DNA of 48,408 bases from positions 1-48,408 of the forward strand of contig JABUTU010000025.1 in NCBI GenBank assembly GCA_021443545.1, given 5' to 3'. The position numbers and the translations under genes were made by a program. A model generated the notes under the pieces. It searched no databases, was not told the origin of the DNA, and saw only the letters and a program-made list of their open reading frames with translations. The DNA comes from Marinilabiliaceae bacterium (GTDB lineage: Bacteria > Bacteroidota > Bacteroidia > Bacteroidales > Marinilabiliaceae). Positions 1-8,255 of the stretch are shown here, piece after piece (position 1 is the stretch's first letter; each line of letters starts with the position of its first letter).

Positions 1-97
1 ACGTTTTACACTATATTTGACTGATGCATGTTTTTTACATTTCGTTTTCTTGCCCTTACTTAGATTGAAAAAATACAAATAGCAACGTGGTGGTTAG

Positions 98-123
98 TTT
101 GAATTAAAAAAATATTATCTTTG
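98..123 (+). promoter_or_regulatory. Promoter for the ferredoxin gene
   Basis: A Bacteroidetes-type -7 box TATCTTTG lies at 116-123, about 110 bases before the ferredoxin start. A TTTG at 98-101 is a possible -33 element but its spacing (14) is shorter than usual. Another TATATTTG at 12-19 could be a second, upstream start whose -33 box is at or beyond the window edge. Bases 1-233 hold no ORF that I can support. Confidence 0.5.
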
Positions 124-233
124 CCGTATATAAATCATGTAGAAGCAGATTCTTAATCAGATGTTGATAATTCAGCATGAGTTTTTATAAATTTGTTTTT
201 TACATTAACTTATAACAAATAAATATTACTACA

Positions 234-404
234 ATGGCTTACAAAATTAATGATGAGTGCCTCGCATGTGGTACATGTAAAGGTGAGTGTCCTGTAGAGG
301 CAATCTCGGAGGGTGATAAGTATTCTATCAATCCCGATGCTTGCATCGACTGCGGTACATGCGCTGGTGTATGTCCTGTTGATGCTATTCATCCAGCTGA
401 GTAA
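234..404 (+). CDS. 2[4Fe-4S] clostridial-type ferredoxin
   Basis: This is a 56-residue electron carrier of the bacterial 2[4Fe-4S] ferredoxin family, cytoplasmic and low-potential. It would serve fermentative redox enzymes such as pyruvate:ferredoxin oxidoreductase, which are not in this window. Two cluster-binding motifs are complete: CLACGTCKGECP (residues 9-20) and CIDCGTCAGVCP (37-48), each CxxCxxCxxxCP, so all eight cysteine ligands are present. The length is normal for the family. The gene stands alone: a TAnnTTTG promoter lies upstream and an intrinsic terminator follows at 442-480. The start ATG is the only one that gives the conserved MAYKI beginning. Confidence 0.96.
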   Translation: MAYKINDECLACGTCKGECPVEAISEGDKYSINPDACIDCGTCAGVCPVDAIHPAE

Positions 405-441
405 GGAATAGAGGCAATAAATATATTGCATTCAGCGATTT

Positions 442-480
442 GCCGGTTTATCTCTTTATGATATAAACCGGCTTTTCATT
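442..480 (+). terminator. Intrinsic terminator after ferredoxin
   Basis: A perfect 10-bp stem pairs GCCGGTTTAT (442-451) with ATAAACCGGC (463-472) and is followed by a T-rich tail. It closes the single-gene ferredoxin unit. Confidence 0.85.
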
Positions 481-510
481 TTTGGTATATATGGAAGGGT
501 CTTCCCACTA

Positions 511-541
511 TTGGTAATATTGCTTGCGTTTTGTATATTTG
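511..541 (+). promoter_or_regulatory. Promoter for the SDR gene
   Basis: TTGG at 511-514 and the -7 box TATATTTG at 534-541 are 19 bases apart, the usual Bacteroidetes spacing. Transcription would begin near 548, downstream of the in-frame ATG at 524, so that ATG cannot be the start and the one at 572 is preferred. Confidence 0.65.
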
Positions 542-571
542 CGCAAAGAAGAATATAAGCATATCAATAAT

Positions 572-1339
572 ATGAAAATTAAGACAGCACTTGTGACGGG
601 AGCGACATCAGGCATTGGACGTGCTACGGCCCTTATGCTTGCACGAAGAGGATATAATATTGCTATTACTGGAAGACGTTTACCTCTTCTTCAGGAGTTG
701 TGTAATGAGATTGAGAAGACTTCAGGGGTTGAGTCGTATATTCTGAATTTCGACATAAGGGACAAACATGAAGTCTTTGATTCATACGATATGCTGCCCG
801 AAACATGGAAAAAGCATCTGAAGATTTTAGTTAATAATGCAGGCCTGGCTCTTGGTGATGACTCGTTTGAGATGTGTGACGATGAGGAGTGGGATCAGAT
901 GATAGATACCAATGTCAAGGGACTTTTATATATGTCGCAGCTTGTCTCAAATTCGATGAAGGAGAATGGAGAGGGACATATCATCAACATATCGAGCGTA
1001 GCTGGTCGCCATGTCTATTATGGAGGAAATGTTTATTGTGCCACTAAGCATGCTGTCGATGCCATAACTCAGTCGATGCGTATCGATTTACTAAAATATG
1101 GTATAAAAGTTTCGAGTGTTGCTCCTGGGATGGTTAATACAGAATTCTCTACAGTTCGTTATCGCGGTGATGTTGAGAGGGCTCGAAAGGTATATAAAGG
1201 AGTTAAGCCACTTTCAGCTGATGATATAGCAAGTGCAATTGAATTTATTATAACACGTCCTGAACATGTTTGTATCAATGATATGCTTATAATGCCAACA
1301 CAACAGGCAATGCCATACTATGTCGATAGGGAAGAGTGA
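572..1339 (+). CDS. SDR-family NADP-dependent oxidoreductase, YdfG-like
   Basis: A classical short-chain dehydrogenase/reductase of 255 residues. The cofactor loop is TGATSGIG (residues 9-16), NNAG is at 88-91, a serine pair is at 141-142, and the catalytic YCATK places Tyr155 and Lys159. The GGNVYCATK context resembles E. coli YdfG, which reduces 3-hydroxy acid and malonic/serine semialdehydes with NADPH; the substrate here is inferred only. An in-frame ATG 48 bases upstream lies before the predicted transcription start and adds a sequence unlike the family, so I chose 572. It is single-gene: its own promoter precedes it and a hairpin at 1347-1378 follows it. Family certain, substrate uncertain. 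Confidence 0.92.
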   Translation: MKIKTALVTGATSGIGRATALMLARRGYNIAITGRRLPLLQELCNEIEKTSGVESYILNFDIRDKHEVFDSYDMLPETWKKHLKILVNNAGLALGDDSFEMCDDEEWDQMIDTNVKGLLYMSQLVSNSMKENGEGHIINISSVAGRHVYYGGNVYCATKHAVDAITQSMRIDLLKYGIKVSSVAPGMVNTEFSTVRYRGDVERARKVYKGVKPLSADDIASAIEFIITRPEHVCINDMLIMPTQQAMPYYVDREE

Positions 1340-1346
1340 GCCTCGT

Positions 1347-1378
1347 AGCCCTTTGATATAAAGGGCTTTAACCTTTTT
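1347..1378 (+). terminator. Intrinsic terminator after the SDR gene
   Basis: An 8-bp perfect stem pairs AGCCCTTT (1347-1354) with AAAGGGCT (1360-1367) around a five-base loop, followed by a short T-rich stretch. Confidence 0.75.
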
Positions 1379-1400
1379 AAGGTCTATTTAACATGCTTAA

Positions 1401-1432
1401 TTGTACCATTTGGAATGAGGTTTGTAACTTTG
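1401..1432 (+). promoter_or_regulatory. Promoter for the thioredoxin-like pair
   Basis: The -7 box TAACTTTG is at 1425-1432, with TTG at 1401-1403 as a possible -33 element at spacing 21. It precedes the tandem thioredoxin-like genes by about 60 bases. Confidence 0.55.
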
Positions 1433-1494
1433 CGCTGTTAATATTTGGATGCTGGGTGGCTTAATCCCGCAACAGGCCAAGTAAAAACAATTTT

Positions 1495-2061
1495 ATGTTA
1501 CAACACAAAAAACTGACTTTATTTGTTTGCTTGGCTGCTTTGGTGATGTTTGCGGCAGCAAAGCGTGAAACAGAACAAATGGTGTATGCTGATCAGATCA
1601 GCAACATTTGCAATTATCCCCAATTGACGGGAGATACACTAAAAGAAGAAGATCTCAAGGGGAAATTGATTATTTTGAACTTTTGGGCCTCTTATGACCC
1701 AGTGTCGCGAATGAACAATTATGAATTGCTTCAGTTGGGAAAGCGATACAGCGATAGCGACTTTTTTAAAGCTAAAGGGCTTGAAGTCTTGAGTATCTCT
1801 CTTGATATTTATAAGTCGCAACTGGTGAAAGCCATAGAGTTGGATGATACTAAGGAGTTTAAGCATTTCTGCGATTTCTCAGGCGTTGATTCCGAGTTGT
1901 GTGAGGCTTTTGATGTGACGGAACCTGTAAATCTTCTGATAGATTCTGAGGGAATGGTCATAGCAAGAGATTTTGGAGTGACAAGCATAGCGTCGACTCT
2001 TGAGATTCTTAAGGAAGAGAAAATGACACTCGATGATCCAGATGTTAAACAATATAATTAA
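1495..2061 (+). CDS. Exported thioredoxin-like (TlpA/AhpC-TSA fold) protein lacking CXXC
   Basis: A 188-residue protein with a hydrophobic N-terminus (residues 8-22) that looks like a signal peptide. Its thioredoxin fold is recognised by LIILNFWAS (58-66) and the TEP cis-proline (Pro144). Where TlpA proteins carry WCxxC, this one has YDPVS (residues 67-71), so neither redox cysteine is present and disulphide chemistry at that site is not possible. Two other cysteines, in HFCDF and ELCEAF, remain. The next gene, 9 bases downstream, is a paralogue with an intact CGPC; the two share the layout and the H-x-CDF motif, so a tandem duplication with one divergent copy is likely. It may act as a binding or partner subunit, which is inference. 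Confidence 0.85.
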   Translation: MLQHKKLTLFVCLAALVMFAAAKRETEQMVYADQISNICNYPQLTGDTLKEEDLKGKLIILNFWASYDPVSRMNNYELLQLGKRYSDSDFFKAKGLEVLSISLDIYKSQLVKAIELDDTKEFKHFCDFSGVDSELCEAFDVTEPVNLLIDSEGMVIARDFGVTSIASTLEILKEEKMTLDDPDVKQYN

Positions 2062-2070
2062 TATGTAATT

Positions 2071-2604
2071 ATGAGATTGTTGCGTTCTTTAATATTTGTT
2101 TTCTTGTGCTTTGTCGCAGTAGATGCAATAGAGGCACAAGAGGTTGTAGGCCTTAATGTAGGAAATGTGGCTCCAGATATTAATGCTAAGGGACCAGATG
2201 GGACATTTATTAAGCTCTCTTCTCTGAGAGGAAAGGTTGTTCTGGTCGATTTCTGGGCCTCTTGGTGCGGACCATGCAGGAGCGAGAATCCAACAGTTGT
2301 AGCTGCTTACAACAAGTATAAGAATGCAAAGTTTCAGAACGGAGCAAATGGTTTCGAAGTGTATAGCGTCTCTCTCGATATGAAGTCAAACCTGTGGGTT
2401 GCAGCAATTGAGAAGGATAATCTTTCATGGAAGAGTCATGTGTGTGATTTTGGAGGTTGGAGAAGTGTTATAGCTTCAGTCTATGGCATTCGTTCGATAC
2501 CATCCAATTTTCTTCTTGATCCTAATGGTGTGATAATTGCCAGAGATTTGAGAGGTCCTGTTTTGGACGCCGTTCTCTCTCGTCTTCAGAACGACAATTT
2601 ATAG
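2071..2604 (+). CDS. TlpA-like thiol-disulphide oxidoreductase, exported
   Basis: A 177-residue periplasmic thioredoxin-fold protein with an N-terminal signal peptide (hydrophobic 4-20, likely cut near AQ). The active site is FWASWCGPCR with Cys66 and Cys69, and the cis-proline is in RSIPS (Pro144). GNVAPDINAKGPDG before it is typical of the TlpA/ResA/AhpC-TSA group, which reduces disulphides in exported or cytochrome-maturation proteins. It follows the CXXC-less paralogue at 1495 by 9 bases and must share its transcript. A hairpin at 2653-2690 follows. The family is clear; the client protein cannot be told from sequence. Confidence 0.92.
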   Translation: MRLLRSLIFVFLCFVAVDAIEAQEVVGLNVGNVAPDINAKGPDGTFIKLSSLRGKVVLVDFWASWCGPCRSENPTVVAAYNKYKNAKFQNGANGFEVYSVSLDMKSNLWVAAIEKDNLSWKSHVCDFGGWRSVIASVYGIRSIPSNFLLDPNGVIIARDLRGPVLDAVLSRLQNDNL

Positions 2605-2622
2605 AATACCATTTTGAGACAA

Positions 2623-2702
2623 ACTGACAGATGTTTTGTGAAATATGACATAGAGGCATTCCTCGAAGGATTGCCTCGTTTTGTTTGTGTCATTATGTCA
2701 GT
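2623..2702. repeat. Nested inverted repeat upstream of grpE
   Basis: ACTGACA (2623-2629) pairs with TGTCAGT (2696-2702), and inside it ATGACA (2645-2650) pairs with TGTCAT (2688-2693). Both enclose the terminator hairpin at 2653-2677. TGTCA also occurs as a direct repeat at 2688 and 2696. It lies between the thioredoxin-like pair and the heat-shock genes, so an operator role is possible but unproven. Confidence 0.5.
2653..2690 (+). terminator. Probable intrinsic terminator after the TlpA gene
   Basis: GAGGCA (2653-2658) pairs with TGCCTC (2672-2677), with an inner TCCT/AGGA helix and a small loop, followed by a T/G-rich tail with two T runs. Confidence 0.6.
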
Positions 2703-2758
2703 GTTGGCGCCATTGGCAAAACATTTGAAAAAAGGTGATGTAATACAATAGATATATT

Positions 2759-3361
2759 ATGGCAGAAAATAAGAATCAACAACAAGATAGTGAAGAGCAG
2801 AAGGTAGAGTCGGTTGAGAGTGCTACTGCCGAGGCAACAAACCTGTCGCAGTCGGAACCAGAGTCAGAAAAATGTGAGACTACGCCAGAAGCTGAGGTAG
2901 ACGAGAACGTAAAGAAGATAGAAGAGCTGACTCAGCAGGTCGAGACGATGAACGATAAGTATCTGCGACTATCTGCTGAGTACGACAATTATAGAAAGAG
3001 AACAATTAAGGAAAAGGCCGATTTGTTGAAGAGCGCAGGTTCTGATGTGCTGTCAGGATTGTTGCCTGTGATGGATGATTTCGAACGAGCACTTCAGCAC
3101 ATGGCAGAAGCAACAGATGTTGAGTCGTTGAGAACTGGAGTTGAGTTGATACACAAGAAGTTCTCTGATTTCCTTGTTAAGAAAGGCGTTGAAGAGATTG
3201 CAGCCAAAGGAGAGACGTTTGATGTAGAGCTACATGAAGCAATTGCCCGAATGCCAGCTCCGTCAGAGGATATGAAGGGTAAGGTTTTAGATTGTGTTGA
3301 GAAAGGATATAAGATGGGAGATAAGGTTATTCGTTTTGCAAAGGTTGTTGTATGTGATTAA
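2759..3361 (+). CDS. grpE: GrpE nucleotide exchange factor of DnaK
   Basis: A 200-residue GrpE. It speeds ADP release from DnaK and completes the DnaK-DnaJ-GrpE folding cycle in the cytoplasm. Visible features are an acidic, low-complexity N-terminus (1-50), a long coiled coil (about 50-85) with the core [17 protein letters not shown], and the C-terminal beta domain with [18 protein letters not shown] and the end HEAIARMP. It lies 11 bases before dnaJ and is co-transcribed with it. No standard TAnnTTTG box is evident just upstream, and the region contains unusual inverted repeats, consistent with special (stress) control. dnaK is not in the window. Confidence 0.97.
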   Translation: MAENKNQQQDSEEQKVESVESATAEATNLSQSEPESEKCETTPEAEVDENVKKIEELTQQVETMNDKYLRLSAEYDNYRKRTIKEKADLLKSAGSDVLSGLLPVMDDFERALQHMAEATDVESLRTGVELIHKKFSDFLVKKGVEEIAAKGETFDVELHEAIARMPAPSEDMKGKVLDCVEKGYKMGDKVIRFAKVVVCD

Positions 3362-3372
3362 AACAAGAAGCA

Positions 3373-4518
3373 ATGGCAAAAGCAGATTATTATGAGGTGC
3401 TGGGTGTTGGTCGTTCAGCATCTGCAGATGAGATAAAAAAAGCCTATCGAAAGAAGGCTATCCAGTATCATCCAGATAAGAACCCAGGCGATAAAGTTGC
3501 TGAGGAGAAATTCAAGGAGGCAGCTGAGGCGTATGATGTCTTATCTGATTCTGATAAGCGTGCCCGTTACGACCAGTTTGGTCATGCTGCATTTGAGAAT
3601 GGCGGTGGTGGCTATGGCGCTGGTGGTATGGACATGAACGACATCTTCAGCCACATTGGGGATATTTTTGGAAGTGCTTTTGGTGGCGGATTTGGTTTTG
3701 GCGGATTTGGCGGAGGTCGTAGCCATGTCAACAAAGGCTCAAACCTTCGGGTGCGAGTTAATCTTACCCTGTCGGAGGTGGCTCAGGGAGTGACCAAGAA
3801 ACTCAAGGTGCGTAAGCAAGTTCAATGTAAGCATTGTAATGGAAGTGGTGCTAAGGATTCGTCTTCCACAAAGACATGCTCAACCTGTCATGGGTCAGGC
3901 GTTGTGACACGCATTGTGAGCTCAATCATGGGTAGAATGCAGACCCAGTCGGCATGTCCTGATTGTGGAGGAGAGGGAAAAGTGATAACCGATAAGTGTC
4001 CGCATTGTGGAGGAGAAGGAGTCGTTACAGAAGAGAGTGTCGTTGAGGTAAAGATTCCTGCTGGAGTAGAGGCAGGTATGCAGTTGTCGGTTCCAGGAGG
4101 TGGTAATGCTGCACGTCGTGGCGGTATAGCTGGTGATTTGCTTGTACAGATAGAGGAGACACCTGATAAAGAACTTATCAGAGATGGTAATAATCTGATA
4201 TATCATTTATTGCTGAGCGTGCCGGATATGATTCTTGGAACGCCAGTAGAGGTTCCTACAGTAGATAGCAAATTGAGAGTAACGATAGATCCTGGTACGC
4301 AGCCCGGAAAGGTTCTGAGATTAAAGGGAAAGGGTTTGCCATCAGTGGAAAGGCGAGAGAAGGGCGATTTGTTGGTTCGTGTAGATGTCTATATCCCGAC
4401 AGAACTTACAAAAGAAGAACGTAAACTTGTTGAATCGCTGAAGGGAGGAGAGAATTTCAAACCTACAATAACAGAAAAAGAGTCGTTCTTCGAAAGAATG
4501 AAGAATATGTTTAGTTGA
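3373..4518 (+). CDS. dnaJ: Chaperone DnaJ (Hsp40), type I
   Basis: A full-length 381-residue type I J-protein, the co-chaperone that delivers substrates and triggers DnaK ATP hydrolysis. The J domain carries HPD at residues 33-35. A Gly/Phe-rich linker follows (76-115). Four CxxCxGxG zinc-binding repeats start at Cys152, Cys169, Cys195 and Cys209 ([32 protein letters not shown]) and bind two zinc ions. The C-terminal substrate-binding domains run to the end. It is the second gene of the grpE-dnaJ pair, with an 11-base gap and the start ATGGCAAAAGC. No terminator is obvious after it; the next promoter begins within 20 bases. Confidence 0.98.
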   Translation: MAKADYYEVLGVGRSASADEIKKAYRKKAIQYHPDKNPGDKVAEEKFKEAAEAYDVLSDSDKRARYDQFGHAAFENGGGGYGAGGMDMNDIFSHIGDIFGSAFGGGFGFGGFGGGRSHVNKGSNLRVRVNLTLSEVAQGVTKKLKVRKQVQCKHCNGSGAKDSSSTKTCSTCHGSGVVTRIVSSIMGRMQTQSACPDCGGEGKVITDKCPHCGGEGVVTEESVVEVKIPAGVEAGMQLSVPGGGNAARRGGIAGDLLVQIEETPDKELIRDGNNLIYHLLLSVPDMILGTPVEVPTVDSKLRVTIDPGTQPGKVLRLKGKGLPSVERREKGDLLVRVDVYIPTELTKEERKLVESLKGGENFKPTITEKESFFERMKNMFS

Positions 4519-4533
4519 TTTTATCTAAAAAAA

Positions 4534-4565
4534 TTTGCACAATTCGTACGTAGTGACTAATTTTG
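4534..4565 (+). promoter_or_regulatory. Promoter for the small lipoprotein gene
   Basis: TTTG at 4534-4537 and TAATTTTG at 4558-4565 with a 20-base spacer are a near-perfect match to the Bacteroidetes promoter, 32 bases before the ATG. Confidence 0.8.
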
Positions 4566-4597
4566 AGCTATGTAAATAATATATTGAATATGATATT

Positions 4598-4723
4598 ATG
4601 AAAAAGATAGTATTATTTTTTGTGGTTGCATTTGCATTTGCACTGATAGTATCAGCTTGTGGAACTACCAAAGAGTGTCCAGCGTACGGACAGGCAGAAG
4701 TCGAAGTTGAATCTGTTTGCTAA
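4598..4723 (+). CDS. Very small lipoprotein (41 residues)
   Basis: The ORF encodes 41 residues: a lysine-led hydrophobic signal (MKKIVLFF onward) ending in a lipobox LIVSAC with Cys21, then a 20-residue mature part that begins CGTTKECPAYG. It has its own strong promoter (4534-4565) and its own terminator (4734-4772), so it is clearly expressed as a monocistron. Small lipoproteins of this CGTTK-CPAYG type are, as I recall, common in Bacteroidetes, but no function is known to me. Two further cysteines (27 and 41) remain in the mature part. It is much shorter than most annotation cut-offs and would easily be missed. Confidence 0.85.
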   Translation: MKKIVLFFVVAFAFALIVSACGTTKECPAYGQAEVEVESVC

Positions 4724-4733
4724 TGAAGATATT

Positions 4734-4772
4734 AAGGAGATAGGACTATAATAGTTTTATCTCCTTTATATT
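4734..4772 (+). terminator. Intrinsic terminator after the small lipoprotein
   Basis: AAGGAGATA (4734-4742) pairs perfectly with TATCTCCTT (4758-4766), followed by a short T/A stretch. Confidence 0.75.
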
Positions 4773-4831
4773 TGAACTGGCTCATTTGAAAGACGAGAAG
4801 ACAAAAAAGATGTTAAATCGTTTTGAGATTC

Positions 4832-4862
4832 TTTGAATTGAGAGTGAAAATAGATAATTTCG
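4832..4862 (+). promoter_or_regulatory. Promoter for gapA
   Basis: TTTG at 4832-4835 and TAATTTCG at 4855-4862 are spaced by 19 bases. The leader to the ATG is about 50 bases and A-rich without a Shine-Dalgarno sequence, typical for highly translated Bacteroidetes genes. Confidence 0.75.
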
Positions 4863-4875
4863 CACTCGTTATTAA

Positions 4876-5919
<1,044 letters not shown>

Positions 5920-5951
5920 GTTTGAGTATTTCTTAGAAAGTACATAACTTT

Positions 5952-5990
5952 GAATCCGGATATCTCATCGAGATGTTCGGATTCTTTTGT
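5952..5990 (+). terminator. Intrinsic terminator after gapA
   Basis: GAATCCG (5952-5958) pairs with CGGATTC (5978-5984), with an inner ATCTC/GAGAT helix, followed by TTTTGTTTT. It also covers the TTG at 5987, so that TTG is not a start for the next gene. Confidence 0.85.
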
Positions 5991-6013
5991 TTTACTTTGT
6001 TCCATTATTTAAG

Positions 6014-6856
6014 ATGGTAGTAGGAGATCATTTCGACAGACTATTAGCTAATTCATATAACCTTACAATATTGATTCGCGTCTCAGGTCTCTCATATGCA
6101 GTGTTGGATCCCGTATCTAATACCTATGTGGCTTATGGTGATTTGTCGCTTGACCATCCCGATATCCATTATGCAGCACAAGAAGAGTATCTGCTGAGGG
6201 AGGATATCTTTAAGTTTTGTTTCAGAAAAGTCAATGTCACCATTGATGCGCCCATGAGAACAGTCGTGCCGAAGGATTTGCGTGTGCCTGATGAAGAAAG
6301 AAATGCCAGATTGCTATCATTCGCTGGTTATACTATTGAGAAGGACTCTATCGTACTTTATGACGATGTCGATTTGGCTTCGTGTTCGGTTGTCTATTCA
6401 ATTCCGAAATTTCTATATTTCTTCATCAAGACGCAGTTTCAGAATGCTAAGATTACTCACCTCTATACCTCTGAGCTGAGCGCTTTGCTTCTTAAGAGGG
6501 TAGAAGCCGATTTGGAATCGAAGATGACAGTATCAATGTCAAGTAATATCATGAGTGTAATTGTCATAACAAATGGTGTCTTGAAGTTGGTCTCTTCTTA
6601 CGGATATCGTAATGTTAACGATGTTGTCTACAATGTTGTAAATGTTTTAAAACAACTTCAGCTTGAGGAGAAAAATACGCTAATCTCGTTCGGAGGTGAT
6701 ATAGCAGGCAGACGTGATGAACTGTTTGATGTCATGTGCAAATTCGCATCTAATATTTCACTCGACACCTGGCCATCTTATTTCGTATACGATTTTGATA
6801 AGAGCGGTGAAGATTATAAATTTGCTTCTTTATTCAGAGTGGCAACATGCGAGTAG
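6014..6856 (+). CDS. DUF3822 family protein
   Basis: A protein of about 280 residues resembling the DUF3822 family, a Bacteroidetes-specific group of unknown function that usually sits directly upstream of rsmD, as here. I see no signal peptide and no catalytic motif that I can name. The extended frame begins with TTG at 5987 inside the gapA terminator, so I use the ATG at 6014 (MVVGDHFDRLL). It overlaps rsmD by 10 bases, so the two are translationally coupled. Family assignment rests on remembered context and sequence style. Confidence 0.75.
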   Translation: MVVGDHFDRLLANSYNLTILIRVSGLSYAVLDPVSNTYVAYGDLSLDHPDIHYAAQEEYLLREDIFKFCFRKVNVTIDAPMRTVVPKDLRVPDEERNARLLSFAGYTIEKDSIVLYDDVDLASCSVVYSIPKFLYFFIKTQFQNAKITHLYTSELSALLLKRVEADLESKMTVSMSSNIMSVIVITNGVLKLVSSYGYRNVNDVVYNVVNVLKQLQLEEKNTLISFGGDIAGRRDELFDVMCKFASNISLDTWPSYFVYDFDKSGEDYKFASLFRVATCE

Positions 6857-7398
6857 TTAGTGGAAAACTGAAAGGTCGTCGTTTCGATCCTCCCGAAGGA
6901 TTTAAAGCTCGTCCAACGACAGACTATGCTAAGGAGAGCCTCTTTAATGTCCTTAATAATTTTTTGGATTTTGAGGCTGTCGATGTTCTCGATTTATTTT
7001 CAGGAACAGGTAGTATTACGTATGAGTTTGCATCTCGAGGTGCACATAGTGTGACCAGTGTTGAGCTTAATTTTAAACATCAGCGTTTTATAGAACAGAC
7101 AATACGTAATTTCGGCATAGAAGATATATGTAAGAGTTATCGAAGTGATGCTTTTAGATATCTCAAGGATTGCAGACGGCAGTATGATGTGATTTTTGCT
7201 GATGCCCCATTTGAACTTCAAGAGGTGGGAACATTGCCAAACTTGATTTTTCAAAATGAATTGCTTAGGGATGCCGATTCTCTGTTGATTGTTGAGCATT
7301 CTGAAGCCGACAGATTTAAAGATGACCCACATCTGTGGCAGGTGAGAAGCTACGGCAAGGTCAATTTTTCGTTATTCAAGAATATTAAGCAAGAATAG
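6847..7398 (+). CDS. rsmD: 16S rRNA (guanine966-N2)-methyltransferase RsmD
   Basis: A 183-residue class I SAM-dependent methyltransferase matching RsmD, which makes m2G966 in the 30S subunit. The N-terminus MRVVSGKLKGRRFDPP and RPTTDYAKESLFN (residues 22-34) are diagnostic. The SAM loop is DLFSGTGSI (49-57). The family's catalytic motif IV, normally DPPY, reads DAPF (119-122): the second proline and the aromatic Phe remain but the first proline is Ala. It starts inside the DUF3822 gene and ends 8 bases before folP, so it belongs to the DUF3822-rsmD-folP-cdaA run. Confidence 0.94.
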   Translation: MRVVSGKLKGRRFDPPEGFKARPTTDYAKESLFNVLNNFLDFEAVDVLDLFSGTGSITYEFASRGAHSVTSVELNFKHQRFIEQTIRNFGIEDICKSYRSDAFRYLKDCRRQYDVIFADAPFELQEVGTLPNLIFQNELLRDADSLLIVEHSEADRFKDDPHLWQVRSYGKVNFSLFKNIKQE

Positions 7399-7406
7399 TT
7401 TTGAGT

Positions 7407-8255
7407 ATGACTATTAATTGTAGGGGAGCGTTGTTAGACTTGTCGGTTCGTCCGCTTGTCATGGGAATTATTAATGTAACACCTGATTCATTCTACGATG
7501 GCAACAAGTATTATGGAGATGTCGATATGTTGTGTCGCAGAATTGATGAGGTGGTTGAGCAAGGCGCAGATATTATCGATGTAGGTGCCTGCTCGTCAAG
7601 GCCTGGAGCCTCGTTCATAAGCGAAGAGGAGGAGTGGTCACGCCTTGAATTAGCTCTATATCTGATAGGAAAGAGGTATCCCAAAGCTATTGTGTCAGTC
7701 GATACATATCGCGCCTCGATTGCACGCATGAGTGTGGAGAATGGAGCCTCTATAATTAATGATATCTCTGCGGGGTCATTTGATAGGGAAATGTTCAGGA
7801 CATTAGGGGACTTGAATGTCCCATATATACTGACTCATATACAAGGTGAACCAGGAAATATGCAAGTAAGTCCTGCCTACTCCGAAAAAGGTGTGGTGCA
7901 TGATGTGAGGCTCTTCCTGTCGCAAAAAATATTTGAGTTAAGAAAATACGGTGTGAAAGATATAATCATAGATCCTGGTTTTGGCTTCGGAAAGCGGTTG
8001 AATGATAATTATAGCTTGGTAAACGGCTTGCAGCAATTAAGAATACTCGGATTGCCCATTCTTGTGGGCGTTTCAAGAAAGTCCATGATATATAACTATC
8101 TAAATCTTACTCCGCAGGAGAGTCTTAACGGAACGACTATTCTTAATACCATATCTTTGTTGTCAGGTGCTAATATTTTGAGAGTCCATGATGTCAAAGA
8201 GGCACGAGAAGCTGTACAAATAGTAATGAAAATTAAAGAGGTAGGTAACGTATGA
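7407..8255 (+). CDS. folP: Dihydropteroate synthase
   Basis: A 282-residue enzyme that joins p-aminobenzoate to 6-hydroxymethyl-dihydropterin pyrophosphate in folate synthesis; it is the sulfonamide target. Family motifs are GIINVTPDSFYDG near the N-terminus, DVGACSSRPGA, IIIDPGFGFGKR and LVGVSRKSMI. The ATG at 7407 is preferred over the in-frame TTG at 7401. The stop overlaps the cdaA start by 4 bases. The folP-cdaA pairing is, to my knowledge, usual in Bacteroidales. Confidence 0.97.
   Translation: MTINCRGALLDLSVRPLVMGIINVTPDSFYDGNKYYGDVDMLCRRIDEVVEQGADIIDVGACSSRPGASFISEEEEWSRLELALYLIGKRYPKAIVSVDTYRASIARMSVENGASIINDISAGSFDREMFRTLGDLNVPYILTHIQGEPGNMQVSPAYSEKGVVHDVRLFLSQKIFELRKYGVKDIIIDPGFGFGKRLNDNYSLVNGLQQLRILGLPILVGVSRKSMIYNYLNLTPQESLNGTTILNTISLLSGANILRVHDVKEAREAVQIVMKIKEVGNV

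Noticed and set aside
524-571. N-terminal extension of the SDR gene from ATG 524
   Set aside because: It lies before the predicted transcription start and adds residues unlike the family.
2704-2718. Possible sigma-54 promoter (GG and GC pair) before grpE
   Set aside because: The GG at 2706 and GC at 2716 are 8 bases apart rather than the 10 required, so it does not fit the -24/-12 rule.
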